Shown here piece by piece: positions 1-14,100 of a DNA stretch of 64,000 nucleotides (its first letter is position 1; each line of letters starts with the position of its first letter). The DNA comes from Diphasiastrum complanatum (Eukaryota > Streptophyta > Lycopodiopsida > Lycopodiales > Lycopodiaceae): positions 7,456,713 through 7,520,712 of the forward strand of contig CM055100.1 in assembly GCA_029204225.1 (NCBI GenBank), written 5' to 3'. The position numbers and the translations under genes were made by a program. Below the pieces are notes generated by a model that was not told where the DNA came from, did not search any database, and saw only the letters and a program-made list of their open reading frames with translations.

Positions 1-3000
1 TTACCTATAATTGTGCTATAGAATGCAAACAATGAAATCATACCATGTCCAGTTGACGCAAACCAAGTTCACCAAAATTATTTTGTGAAAAGTACAGTAC
101 TAAGGACCATAAATGGATCTTTGAATGATCCACAAGGTGATTGTATGCTTGTTAAACAATCTATCAGAAACTAGTCATCAGAAAACAAGATCTAGTTTAG
201 CAGCTTGATAGGAAACAAGTAGAGACAATCAAAGCATTGATCAAATAGTATAATCCAACTCCAGACGTGTGGAAATAAGGCTGTAGTACGGCCTGTAGAC
301 AGTGTTTACAAAGTGCCAAAGCTGGGTTTCATTGGAAATCAAGAGTAATCACCATACAATGAGAGGAAACTCGAGTTTCTCCTTGAGGCTCCAAAAAGTT
401 TCTATCTTCTCACTATGGAAAATGGGAATACATAGTAAAACACACTTCCTTTGCAAAGTTAGGTGAAAATCCAGCATGTAATAAGGAAGTAGATTCCACT
501 TTCTTGCCCTAATGTGAAAACCCTAGCCTAGATCCAAGAGTCATGCTTGGTGGGTGCATGATAGGTACAAATCTCATCATAAATCATGGTCTAGATCCTA
601 CAAAGTAGGAATCACTACCAAATAGACACAACCACTCCTCTTGACTCGTGGTAACCTACTTTAGGTGTGTATGTACAAGTGGCACTTTGGCCATTCGAAA
701 TAATGATTTATATACGGTATGTGATATGCATGTGTATGAAAGGCAGGTCAAAGTGTCCAAGAAAATGGTGGTCTTATGTGGAAAAAAAAAACCAAGGAAA
801 AAAAACACCCGCACTCCCAATAGCCTCTAGGCCTTTAGATTTGCGCAAGGGTTCAAAGACAAAAAATAAGAGTAAAGCGATAAGTCCTATAGAGCTGGAA
901 AATCCCCTCCTAATTTGATTGGTTTAGTGACATAAGGACCCTTGATTATAATTGGACCAATTTCATGGATCTTTCACTTTTGATTGGTCACATGACTTCA
1001 TGACAACACATAGGAAAGTGTCACTAGCCCTCTAATAAAACCATGTGTAAGAAGTCTAACCTACCTCGAGCTACATCACACACCAAAATTGGCCTAATCA
1101 CCTACTAACATGTGTGGGATAGAAAAGTCAAAGTACCCCCCAAACTCAAAATTAAGGCCTATTGACTATTCAAACTCTTCATAAATGAACTAAAAAAATT
1201 ATGGCTACCCTCCACATGTGGGAACATTCTCCACACATGTGAGATTTCACTATGTACATGATACTGCAAAAGATCAAGCTAGATTTTGCCAAGTTCTCAC
1301 ACTCCTCAAAAATTAGCTTGATGAGATACTAGATCAAACAAAAAATTTGAGATGCTTCTTGAGTGGATCCTTTGGTATTAATATGATGTGAAGACCAGCC
1401 AAAGGACATTTGGTTGTAGCCAATTCACCATTGCCATGAGAGAATTTCTTTGATGGAAATCCAATACCACTTTCCTTGATGAACATTCCACCAAATTGGC
1501 ACTTTTTTCTATGGTTCCTTCCATACTTGAAGAAGATCTTTGACTTGGAGAGCTCCTCTTTCTTAAAAATAGCCGCACCATAATGATGGAAATCCGAGGC
1601 CTCCATGCCTCATAATGACCATGAAGATCAAGATCACAAAATAGGCAAAAGTGTTGATTATCAAGATTTTGCATTCTAGCTTGACACTAGTCCACAAACT
1701 ATGAACTTTTTGCATGACAAATCCAATCTTGTAATCAAAGGCTACATAGCTGCTCAAAGATATAAGTGTCCTTTGTGGATGATTCACTTAATCTCATGAC
1801 AAGTTTACAAATTGTCTCACAAAATGAAAAACCATGATTTTTCACACTATGAATGACTATCTCATTCTTGCTCTTACAAGATCCAAGAGCATACATTTGA
1901 TGACACAACCACTTGCTTTCTAAATGATTTAGAACCAGATACAAGTCATTAATGACATGATATAAGTCCATACAAGAGGCATCATACAAAACTAGCATGC
2001 CTTCCAATTGGTTCACTCGTATTATCAATGCCCAAGTGCCATGCTCAAGGATTAATGGCACAGATGAAAGATGTTGAAATGAATAGCACAATGCCCCATA
2101 ATCTTCTACAGATCAAAAAAAAAGTTGTATTTTTGTTTTATATAAGTTCCTTGGAAATCTCCTTACGTAGAAGATCACAACTTTGCACAGTCCTGATGAC
2201 TCTTAGCAGGAATATATTTGCTCTTTAGTACTGATGGTAATCCCTCTTTTCAGGGCAGGTCAAATCCCCTTATCAAAAAATCAGGACTTCCAGCAGTTTT
2301 ATACATAACTATAATGACGACCCTCTACACACGGTTTATTTAATCTTCTTGTTTCCAGACAAGATTTAGCTTGCCTTTACCCTGCATATATTCAAATAAA
2401 TATATGGTTGAATGCAGGTAACTCGAGCTAAATTTATGGCTGTAATATTTCATTGCTTCTGCTCATGTTTTTTTAATTTACATTATATGGGCTCACGTTC
2501 TTAAGCAAATGTAAGAACAGGATAAAAAGTCTCAATAAAAATAGGTTTCCTTATCAGCCGTGAGATAGTCACATTTGGAAAGAATTCCAAGGTTTGATTC
2601 AAACTTGTGCAACCAGCTAGCTGTGTTTAAATCTTAAGCATTATGTATTCACTGTTTCTGACTTTCAAAAGTAAGTATTCCATTTTGTACTCCTTTATCC
2701 AGTTCCAGCCTTTGACCCTTTGACCCTTTGACACTTTTTTGAGTAATAGATTACTCCCTGAGGTATAAAGAAACAAGAAACTATCAATACCATTAATGCA
2801 TATAGTCTAAACATCCATAAAGCATCGCATATCTTTCAAATGTTTGAGAAGAACATAACCATATGCACAAATTAATATATAAGCAGACCAAAGTGCTCTA
2901 GTCATAATCACCTAACAAAGTAACAGGGAAAGCTAGCCTACTATGTCATTAAAAAAAACATATAGCAGTTTAGTCTAATCCATTGACGAACACATGCTCA

Positions 3001-3675
3001 TTGCAATTCAAATCTGCCCTTTTTCCTCGAGATATTTCTCAAACTACACCTCGACCATAATACTATAATGATTAGCCAAAACTCAGAATTAGATTAAATT
3101 TTGACCTATTTCAATCTCAAATCCCTGCCAAATCTAGTAGTTTCCTTAAGAACTTTACACAGTCGTTATGACTTCAATGATGGCACTCGCAGACTTCCTT
3201 GACGACTGTAGACAAAACAAAAATCTCAACAAAATGTTGTTCAATCTGAGCATTACTTTGCAGATAAATGAGGGCCAAAAACACGTTATATCATATACAA
3301 ACAAATACATTAGGGACAACATGATTACTGCTCAAAATGTTAAGATTTACGAGCTTCACAGCAAATACTCACCATATTACTAGTGTTTCTAACGTCAACA
3401 TAGTAATATGCTTCTAACAAAGCTTCTAGAATCACGAGGCCCATGAGTCACAAGTAATTAGCAGAATAGCTTTGAAATGCTAACTGGCCAGAAAAGTTTA
3501 TTCTAAAGCACACTCCGAACTTTGCTAATCGCAGCTTTGAAGAATTAATCTCACCACAAATGAAGCAACATGGGCAATGGTTTGCATAGCTACTACTCAT
3601 ACATGTCGGACCGGACGGGCACTTGCATTACATACGAGATAGCCAAGCATCAATGTTGAAGGAATGTACTATTGC
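1..3675. other. 3' flank of the AGD14-like gene, no recognisable gene
   Basis: AT-rich sequence with only short spurious ORFs on both strands. The overlapping minus-strand ORFs at 1,334-2,091 do not resemble any family I recognise and are broken by stops and frame changes. A short run of TTTGACCC units occurs at 2,705-2,735. The 3' UTR of the AGD14-like gene must lie in the last few hundred bases. Confidence 0.5.
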
Positions 3676-6600
3676 TTAATCGAATGGATTGCCTCCAATT
3701 GGACGGGTTGAACTTTGAGGTACACCAAATCCAGAAGCTGGCACAAACATTTGTGGGCCATGCTGGTAGCCAGTGAACTGATCAGGACTGGGAGCTGGAG
3801 TGAAAGAGTATTGTTGTCTGCAAGAAGAGTATGATTTGAGAGTACAAACACATATGTATGATTCGTACACCAGGCACTTTAAGAGATCAATTTTGTAAAG
3901 CATTATCATTATAACTTGAACTCTTGTTGATTAACCAATCAAGCGAATTGGGGACTTGAAGACTTACAAAAGAGGTGGCATGAAAGTTGAAGGTTGCTGA
4001 TTGAAGAACCCACTCCCAACTGTGACAGAAAATACGAGAAAAATATGACAAATTACCAATGCTTACAACCACATTATTTTAAATACGCCTTTGAATGGAG
4101 AGTGCACATTATAACTCTTTTGCCAAAAAAAAAGTAGGGCTTATAAATCTTGTCCTACGTCAAATAAAGGTTCCTCCCCTCCCTATGAGACAAATTTCGA
4201 ACGTGACTTGACAAGTTCCTACAAAATGCACTGAGCAGCATTCTTTTAAAAAAATACTTTGTGAAAGCATTAACCCCGCATTGACTAGGAAAGGCTTGTT
4301 ACCTGGCAAACCAGCTGAAGGAAAAGATGCTGGTTGCTGATTAACTGGAGCAGTCTGAGACCATTGTGGAGCTGCTGATCTTATTCCAGGATTTGAGAAA
4401 GGTGGCAATGGCGCATTTGGTAGAGCAGTTTGCAGCACGGCCATGTTCGGAAACTGTTCAATATCAAAAGAAAAAGCAAAAAGTAGCTTCTCAATTACAA
4501 ACTTTCCAAAGGCTTCTAAGAATATACCATTCTCAATTATCTGTTCAGCATTCCTGAACTGCATAGGAACAGCTTTTCACTGTCTCAGCATTCCGGAACC
4601 TCAGAACAAAGTCAAAAATTGCTGACTATTTCTCTGGATAAAACCCAAGCCCTGGAGCCCAATTTCAGCACTATCATGCACATTTGGCAGAGATCGGAGT
4701 ATCAGCAGGGAGCAATAGGAGAACAAATAGATGTGGTAGGTGTCAATCACTAAGAATTGCAGTAAGGTTGCTCGTAAGAGAGTGGTGACAATTTATTTGG
4801 CTCGTTTTGGAGTAGGCACTCGCTTTGAGCATCCATGGCGGAGTGCTTGCAGCACATTAGGGCTTTTTTTCATTTTGTTGGGGTAGTCATGGTGGATGCA
4901 TGTGGCAATATTCGTATTTCAATTTTTGGTGTCCACACATCAGAGATGTAATAAATCATGAATAAGTGCGAGGGAAGATGGCCTCCTATGAGTGTAAGTC
5001 CACCCCAATGAGCACATATAATTGTATATACATTAGTTTGTTAAGCTAACATAAATGGCTTAGGCCACTAGAGCCAAAATAGAGTAGAAGAGGCCAAAGT
5101 CAAGTTAATAAGGCATAGGCCTAGGTGGCAGTGTCCCATGGAGATCACATGGACTTCACATGGGCACCGCCTAGGCCAGCCAATAGAAGTAGGAGGTGTG
5201 CCAGATAGGCAAACCAATAGGATTGGGACGTGAAGGGCCTACCTCAACCATAAAAAGGCACCTCCTGTACTCATTTTTCATGTTCAATCAAGAGGAGACT
5301 TTGTCGAAGTCTCATCGTGAGCCCCCAAGCTATGGATCAATCACACAGAGAGGAATGAGGCAACATACCAACAGCGTACGGCTACCAGTCTCACAATCAA
5401 GGATACACTAGTGAGAGCCCAATAGGTATACTTATACCCTCCAAGGCCCATGCACCACTAGTAGTGCACTGTGACACCTCACTGGACACCTCTGCAGCCT
5501 ATCTGGGCCACGTCATCCAGTTCCCCAATGACTCACTGATAGACCCATACAAATCCACCATCAAGAGTTTAGGCCTACAACCAATAATTATGACCATGTA
5601 CTCATAAGGGCCCCAATTCCCTTATAGTCACAATTAACTTACGGGTTGTTGGTCTACCGGTCCCTAGCGTGGATACGCTACCCGAGACCAGTCATGGGCA
5701 TGACACAAATAAAGTCCGACAAGTACGCAAATGGCCTATCCCTAAAACCATCCGAGAGGTTAAGTCCTTTTTGGGCTTTACGGGGTTTTTTCATAGATTC
5801 ATCTTGAACTATGCATTAATTGCATTGGCCTTGACGAATGTCCTTAGAGAGGCTAAAAGAGTTAGCCGGCACAATAAGTTCAGTCCTCCGGTTACTTGGA
5901 CTGAAGAGTTGAATCAAAGTTTTGAGAACCTCAAATATTGTGTAACTACAGCGCCTATTCTACACATAATGGATCCTAACAAGTCGTATGTACTTGAAAC
6001 GGATGCCAGTGAATAGTAGATCTAGATCCTTTCCACTAATTTGGCATTAGTTCCATCCGCCTAAAATAACGGCTTGTGAACCTAGCTGTACAGAAAGAAA
6101 AGTAGAGAACTGCATTCATGAAAAAGTGAGGTAATGAACTCGACCCACACAAAAATTTAAAGTGCACCAAACTCAACCCAGGAGAATGGCATTTCTACAT
6201 ACAGGGTGATTCTTGTTTCCTTCTCCATACGAGTTTTGAAATTATCTTGCCCAGAGATATCTATTTACTTCATGTGCTTACAAATCTCTAACAACAAACA
6301 GGAGACTTAATTACATCAAAACTACTAGAGTGCAAACCCACCTAAAACGAGGATCGTACTTCCTAGTCCAAGTTCACACAGTATTTCAAAGTGAATATTA
6401 AGCTCACCGCACTAGCCGGAACCTGGGCCGTCTCTTCTGGAAGGTCAAATGGGTTTTTACTTTTTGGACGCTGCCCATATCCTTGAAAGCCTCCCTGGAC
6501 ATAAACCTGAAAAGCAAAATTTGATTTTTTTTAAACAATAAAGATGGCCAGCCTTTCATTTGTAGGTAAAACAAAACTTTTAACCAGAATAACATATGTC

Positions 6601-6789
6601 ACAAACATGAGGCCAAGTACATATTTCACAATTTAAGTATGCTTCAATCACTTGCTCCAAAATCAAGTACTTCTCAATGAACATTACCCCTGGCAAGGCC
6701 GATCCTAAGGGCATGAAGCTAGGACCTCCCAATGGAAACTGGTGGCCCAATTGCATCCCCATGTTCAAAAAAGATGGAGTAAATAGATC
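3676..6789 (-). CDS. AGD14: AGD14-like exons 9-13 (C-terminal tail to stop)
   Basis: Exons 6789-6688, 6506-6408, 4453-4303, 4019-3968 and 3817-3676 encode a Phe/Gly/Pro/Gln-rich tail. NPFDLPEE occurs in exon 10 and GGNPFD with a TAA stop in exon 13; both occur near the C-terminus of plant AGD14. The 1.95-kb intron between exons 10 and 11 contains a gypsy fragment. Confidence 0.9.
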
Positions 6790-9700
6790 CTTCACACATA
6801 TGCCATGAAAATGATGCATTTCAATCAGATTGTAAAGTCTTTACTCAATTGGGATCACAAGATGTAGTGAAAATCATCAACGTGGAGCTACAATGAAGTA
6901 CACATACTTCAGGAATTTCTGATCTTTGATTGTTTTGTGGTTTGCTTTCTTGATTTTGAGCAGGAACAGCAGCAGCAGCAGCAACAACAGGAGCAGGACC
7001 TTTTTGTGCTAACTGAACACCAGCTTGTCCAGGCACTACTAGATTTTGATCCGAAGGGCGATTTGCCATTGCAGGATTGACCGAAGTCCACTGCTATATA
7101 TTACATTGAAAAAGGTGAAACATGGAAAACGAGTTGACTAAAATAACAGCAACACACAAGAAATAGCATAAGAAAAGAGCATGCCGCTTTACCTGGAGGC
7201 TTGATGGCCAACTATCAAGCATAGGAGTTGCTAGAGTGGTCAACCCCTCAACTCCACTTTTTGAAGCCCTGAAAGGATCAGCAGCTTCAAGAGGTGCTCC
7301 AAGACCTGGAACTGTTTCTACTTTTTGCTCTGAACCTGGATTCACATCAAAAAGTGCCCACCCAGTGCTACTAGATTGTGCAGGTGGCTGCAAAGATGTG
7401 ACCCCAAAAGGATCAGATCGCACAGTCTCTGCTGGAATATCCGAATCTGCACCAAAATCTATCAGACTCCCAGAATTATCACGCTTAAGACTCAAGTCAC
7501 TCCCTGCAGTCGAGGCTCCATTATCAGACGAACCAAAACTTGATGTATGCAAATCCTTGCGCGGTTGAGCCTGGAAGAGAGGAGATGTCAGAAGAACTAT
7601 CCATTCTGAATCAACAAACATCCATCAACCATAACAATGATCACAAAATACACATACAGAAATTAGATAGGAGTTCAAACATGAAAAACATATATGTAAT
7701 ATGGATAAAGCCTAATAAAAATTCAGTTGCTCTCACCTGAGAACGAAGGCCTTTTGCATCTTCGATCCGTCCATTTGTGTGTATATTGTCTTCAATACGA
7801 AGAGCTGGAATATCATCGCCAAGAATTTCTCTTACAGAACGAACAGGAGGAGAGCTTTCACTTCCATAATCTGGATATGTAGGAGGCCGTTCATTTGTTC
7901 GACGAGGATCTCGTGCCTCATTGGCAAAGCGATCTTCAAATCGCCTATCACCATCAGAATATGGGCTCCTATCAAGTCTGCTTCTATCATACTCGAACCT
8001 CCCTGGACTCTTCAACCCGTCATTTGCAAAGCGATCTTCGAATCGACGATCTCGATCACTTCTATCATGTCTGCCCCTACCTGGCCCATATCTGCCAGGG
8101 CTCCTTGTATCATCATAGTGTAATCCACGATCTTCATAGCGCCCTCCATCTGATCCTCGAGACAAAGGTCGGTTGCCATAGCGGTTGTTCTCAAATCGAT
8201 ATTCATAACTAGGGCTTTGAGATTCCGGATATGAATCAGAGCGATAATCTGACTTCCTATAGTTGGGTATGTCCTCCCTATCCCCCTGGTCACAAGTGAG
8301 GCAATCTTTATCATGCTTACTCCAGATATTACGCAGTCATTCAAAATAGGTGCTTAGCTTATCCCCAGCAATGGAGCAAAACAGACATTGATCAGATACC
8401 TACTTGCTTCCCTCGCTGGGGTGGCTTGTCCCCAATATAGCGTCTATCCACATAGACAGCTTTAATGAACTCCCGAACTTTATCTGGGTAGCTATAAGTA
8501 GCCAGCAAAAGATAACACAAAAGATGATACTTGACTTAGAATTGTAAACATGATCCATCTAGATAAATAAGGCTTAATATTGTACTTCATTCAAGCTACA
8601 CTCACCTACTATCTGGTAAAGTGTGTCGATGGGAGTCCCAGTTTTTGAAAAAAATTTCCCTGCCCCGCTGACAACCAAAGGAAGTTCAGAAAATCGCATT
8701 CTGATTCTTATTGAAAATTTCTGGATTAAAATAACCCGCTTGTAATTTCTAAAAATGACCAGCACAATTGCTTGAAGTCACTGTTCTTCTTAATACCTGA
8801 TTACCACCAGCTTGCAATGCATCAACTTCTGCAGCTGTGAACTTGGCCATAGATATGGATTTCACTCGATGGGTAAATTCTCGACTGAAAAATTTTCATC
8901 CAGGTACAGTCATAAAAAGTAAGAAAAACTTAACCGTGTACCTAATTACATAATTGTACGACCAAAGGCTAGAAGATTTGATGTATGAGTTACTTGTCCC
9001 TTTATTTTTCATTGAGCACATATCATTGTGGACCAAAACATTAGAATGTGGAGCACTTACTGCACGCCACTGCAATTTGTGCAGACGAATATTGAGAAAT
9101 TTGTACAAACATATTGTGGACCCTGCAAATTCCACAGTCAACTTTAAAGGCCATGCAGACCAAAAGTAACAGTAAGAAAATAAGTTTGAAACTCAAAAAA
9201 AGATAAGTCTTTTAGCTCACTGAAGAAGTGCAGGACAATACGGTATTGCGAAACAAAATTACAAGTACTCTAAATAAATTGTTACAATCTAAAAGCCAAG
9301 TTTGACAGCATCTATGACCTTATGATCTCCAACAATCGATGAAGAGTCAAGAAATGAACCACAATTGCACATGGCATTTCAGAACGCGTTCCAGAATTTT
9401 GTCCTGGAACGCAGTGGAAAGCTGTTTTTTATTTTTTAAATGGGGTTCAAAATGCAGATTTCAACATGGGCAATCTCATGGTGATTTTTTGAGATTTTCT
9501 TAACACTACAGGACCACATTTTGCCAAATACTATGCACTGTCAAATTAATGGGACTGTAGAACCCTAGAAATATGTCCAAATGTTTTTATGCACTGTAGA
9601 AGTAGTTGCAGTGTTTGGGAAAGCCTGCAAAGTATAGAAATGGAACCGGCATCTTCATTTCTCCATAGTTGCAAACAAACTTATATGGCAACATTCCATA

Positions 9701-11060
9701 TAGACACAGGTATAGCACTCTCCATGCCCATGGTTGTACACATATGCAAAAAAGCTATAATGTCAGACTAGTGCTTGTGAAAAACTTGTTGACTAACCTT
9801 ATGAACAACCTAGAAAACTAGAAATGAATAAGTGTTTCACCACAACAACGCAAAGCAGAAACTGGAAATTTGCATGCTGCCATCTAGTACCTACCCACGA
9901 ATACTTTTCAAAGAAGATCAGTGAAGATTGATGTGTTTTCCTTGTTGATTCACTATCCGTGCAGTTCAAGAATCCATTAACTATGAAGATTGAAAGTCAA
10001 CTCAACATGTAACCTGGAGTTGCAAATTCACAATTAACTCACAGTACATCAAAAGGTTTTATTACAGTAGAAGTAGCCATCTCATGATCAAAATGGCTTG
10101 AAAGTGTGTGTTGATTCTTCCATCAAGTTCTAGCATCAATATTTGCATCAATACAAAGTCATCTGCACTTGTTTGTACCATAGACAAGGTTGCAGGGAGA
10201 TACTGATTTTGTCTCACTTCCTACATTTGTAACTGATTCATGTAATAAAATTTGAGCAACGATTGGCTGCTCCATCACCTTGTGAAAATATTTTACAGCT
10301 GTAACAGCTGGACCAATTGCTGCTACATTTTTATTTTTATTTTTCAATGAATCTTTACCTCTATAGTTTGTAATTGTTTAGCAGATGAAGGAAAAACCCA
10401 AAAGAACACCCTTTAGAGAATAGAGTTCTGCGGCATGATGGACAGCGACATCCCTAGCATTCATGTGCCCATAAAATGTTGAACTAATTTAAACTATAGT
10501 ACAGCCATAAAAGTCACCCAAACATGTAGTCATGTTACCGTGAGCCACGGATTAATACAGGCATGATTCTGGGGGGCGTGAATGTAAGGGTATAGAGTCA
10601 TGAATTTAGGGTTTATGGTTCAGAGTGCTTGGTTTCAGAGATGCTGCCAAAAAATCTACCACTTTGACCCTAATAGCACAACGATAAATTTTGCAAACGT
10701 CTCTGCGCAAATCGGACCACAGTACCCTGCTTTCAATCGTTGTATCTCCTCCAAAAGGTGCCTCCCTAATTGCTGGAAGATATTGTTAATTAATAGTAGT
10801 TGCTGCCTAATGAGGTTATAGGGCCCTGAAACAATTATTTTTTAATTATTGTTCCATACCTACAAAATGGAATATGCTCCGCAATGTTTCCTTGAAACGC
10901 ATTTCGAACCCTGAAAAGCGTTCGAAACGGGTCGTACGAAACGACCCCGTTTCAAAACGGCTTTTCAATGTTCGAAACGACTGTTGATAAAAAGCAAATT
11001 TTTTTACAAAACAGCGCGGTCCCGAGGGGTCTCTTCACACCTTTTGGCACGATAGAGAAG

Positions 11061-11118
<58 letters not shown>

Positions 11119-14100
11119 GGTAGAGTGTGTGTGATTATTGATACGTGTGTGTAAAAGAGAGGGAGTGTTTGTGTGTGTGTGTGTGAAGTAGAAACAAAGA
11201 AAGAAAGAAAGAAAGCTTTATTAACGTCTTTTCCATGCCGAAAGCCGTATAAGACGAATGAGTACATCAGATAAAAGTTGGACACAAAACGGATCAATGC
11301 CGTCAAAGCAAAATAACAAAACTAACTAGGAAGAGATTCATATAGCCAGGATTATATGGTGCGTAGACCATTTACATGTTCAACCGGACATCTCTTCATT
11401 TCTCTATCTCAGACTCTATCTCAGAAATCTTCTCATTAACTATAGGCTTCCGATCGACAAGTTTGATAATACCATCACGATAGATAAGCCGCTTGCCAAT
11501 TGATAGAGCTTCTTGTCTTGCCTTCTTACGTTCTTAAACTTCGATGAAGGTAAGATCTTCGTCCAGGTAGACTTTGGTATCCCGCAATTTGAATCTCTTC
11601 CCTAAAACTTCACGCCGGTGAGACACTGATGTGAAGCGGATGACAAGAGTATCCAGGTCCTTCTTAGGTCGCCAGGCAGTTTCCATACCTTTGCTATGGC
11701 ATTGAAGATTTCCTTCCAAAAACTTCTCAGCTTCTTCGACAGCATTTTGAGAGTTCGGAATACCTCTAACACGAACATTGAGAGCTTTATGTTCTTGCAA
11801 ACGGCTCTCAGTGAACGTGGCTTAGATAAACGAAGGTGAAGGCGAAGGTGAAGAGATAATTGTAGACGAACCTTTAAGCACATCTGCCCATGACTGGACA
11901 GCAGTATGGTGCTGTTCCACCTGATTTTCGAGATGCTGGATTTTAGCTGAAGTAGCGAATTGAGAAGAAGCTTCACTTTTGATAACTGCAACTTCGTTCT
12001 TGAGTTCTTGAATGGAAGTATCCAACTTCTGAAGATGCGATTGCACCCCTAGAAGCAGAGAATCATGAGAAGCCAGTTGCTCTCTGTGAATGTTAAGGTA
12101 TTCAAATAGACGGAGTTGATCATACCGAAGAAGTTTGACCAAGGCATATGGAAGGAAAGAAACAGGTGCTTCTGGAGTGTCTGGAGTCAAGGGAATAGCT
12201 ACAGTAGTTTCACTATTATCACAACTAAGAAAGGAACTGCAACAGGCATAGAAGGAGAAGGGGTAGGCGGATCTGGCTGTAAGGAAGATGCTGAAGCCAT
12301 GCTGGAAACGGAGGATGGTTCAGGAGTAGAGGGAGCGTGTGTGTGTGTGGTGTGTGTGAACTTTGAAGTAGACGGAGGGAGTGAGCGAGTGTGTGTGTGT
12401 GTGTGAAGTAGAGGGAGTGTGTGTGTGTGTGAACTTTGAAGTAGAGGGAGTGTGTGTGTGAGAGAGAGAGAGGAGAGGGAGAGGGTGACGTGTGTGGGTG
12501 TGTGTGTGTGGGTGTGACGTGTGTGTGAACTTTGAAGTGGAGGGAGGGAGGGAGGGAGTGAGTGAGTGAGTGATTGAGTGAGTGTGTGTGTGTGTGTGAG
12601 TGAAGTAGAGGCTGTGTGTGTGTGTGTGTGTGAACTTTGAAGTAGAGGGAGTGTGTGAGAAAGAGAGAGTGACGTGTGTGTGGGTGTGTGTGTGTGGGTG
12701 TGACGTGTGTGAAAGAGAGGGAGAGTGTGTGAGTGAGAGGAGGGAGAGTGTGTGTGTGAGAATTTAGAAAGAGAGGGAGAGTGTGTGTGTGTGTGTGTGT
12801 GTGTGAGCTAGAGTGAGATTAGAGCTTAGGTTTGCCGTTTTCGAAATTAGGATTAGTTTTTAATTTGAAGGTTGAATTTAATACTATTGTTTTGTTGACA
12901 CTAGATAGCTATAAGCTATGCCCAGACAGCGGGATCCTTTATGGGATCACGTCACCCTTAATTCAGGTTATGGCACATCAGGCACGAAGAAGTGAACTTG
13001 CAAGTATTGCGGGAACACTTATGGAGGTGGCCCCGTTCGAATAAGGGCACATCTTTTACATCTTCGACGATGCGAGATCGTTGTTTGCACTGAGGCCCCA
13101 GAGTCACCGAGGATTGCAGAGATCAGGGACGACTCTCTTGGTACTACTTCAACCACAAGTGATTCTTGTTTGATGATTGATCTAAAGCTAAAACTTCAAA
13201 GTTGTTGGATTTCTATCCTCTCCATCCCTATATCTCTACAAATCTAGATCCATTCACTAGCTGTTGTAAATACTTGTATAGTCGCATACTCTACGAAAAT
13301 ACACTTGTTTCCTAACATTCTGCAAAAATACAAAGAAATCGATGACAGTGTCCTAACGACTCAGCCGACATATCGGGGAAGCCCGACTTGGCTGACATAT
13401 CGGGGAGTCCAACTTGTCGACTCAACCGACATATCGGCTTACTCGACTTGTCCGACTTATCGACATATCCGGCTTGTCCGACTTATCCGACTTATCGACA
13501 TATCAACTCCAAAAGTCGATGTCGATCAATCGGCTGCTCAACAGTACCTTCATCACAACCCGACAAAATCTCCAGATATTGTCCGAGGGCAACAGTTATG
13601 GACTCGGCTCATTACATTCGCTGCGTCCATTTACATTTACTTTACTTTATGCATAAGCAGGCCTTGGGCCCTTTTTTACTCATTAGTGACACTTAGACTA
13701 TATGGTTGGCCTTTGGCCTTATTATTCATTATTAGGCCATTTGGACATATTACTGGAGAGTGGGGGCCTTCTTGGAGGGCGCACTATTTTCCCTCCCAGT
13801 TGGGCCCTAGCCACCGGAAGCTTCCTTTTAGGGCTTCCTCTTGGCTATAAGTAGGGAAACTGTGTCATTTGTTATTCAGCTGATGATATTGATCTCTCTC
13901 TTTAGCCTCCTTAATCCCTCTCTTTCCTGCTTTCTAGGGTTAAGTCTTGCTTATGTGCTGCTTTCATAGCTTAAGTCTTGCTTATGTGAAGCTTTCATAG
14001 CTTAGCTCTAGATCAGTTGTGGCTCTATTTGTAACTTGGTATCAGAGCACTTTCCTGATTGCTGAATTTCGATCTGATTTTCTGATTGGGTGCCCATTTT

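Noticed and set aside
1334-2091. Overlapping minus-strand ORFs as a possible gene
   Set aside because: Frames are short and overlapping, with no recognisable domain or splice pattern.
4160-4564. 134-codon ORF on the minus strand as a stand-alone gene
   Set aside because: Only its middle is an AGD14 exon (4,303-4,453); the rest is intron read through.
11004-11306. Minus-strand ORF with a Ser/Leu repeat
   Set aside because: Produced by the (GA)n and GT tracts; it is not a protein.
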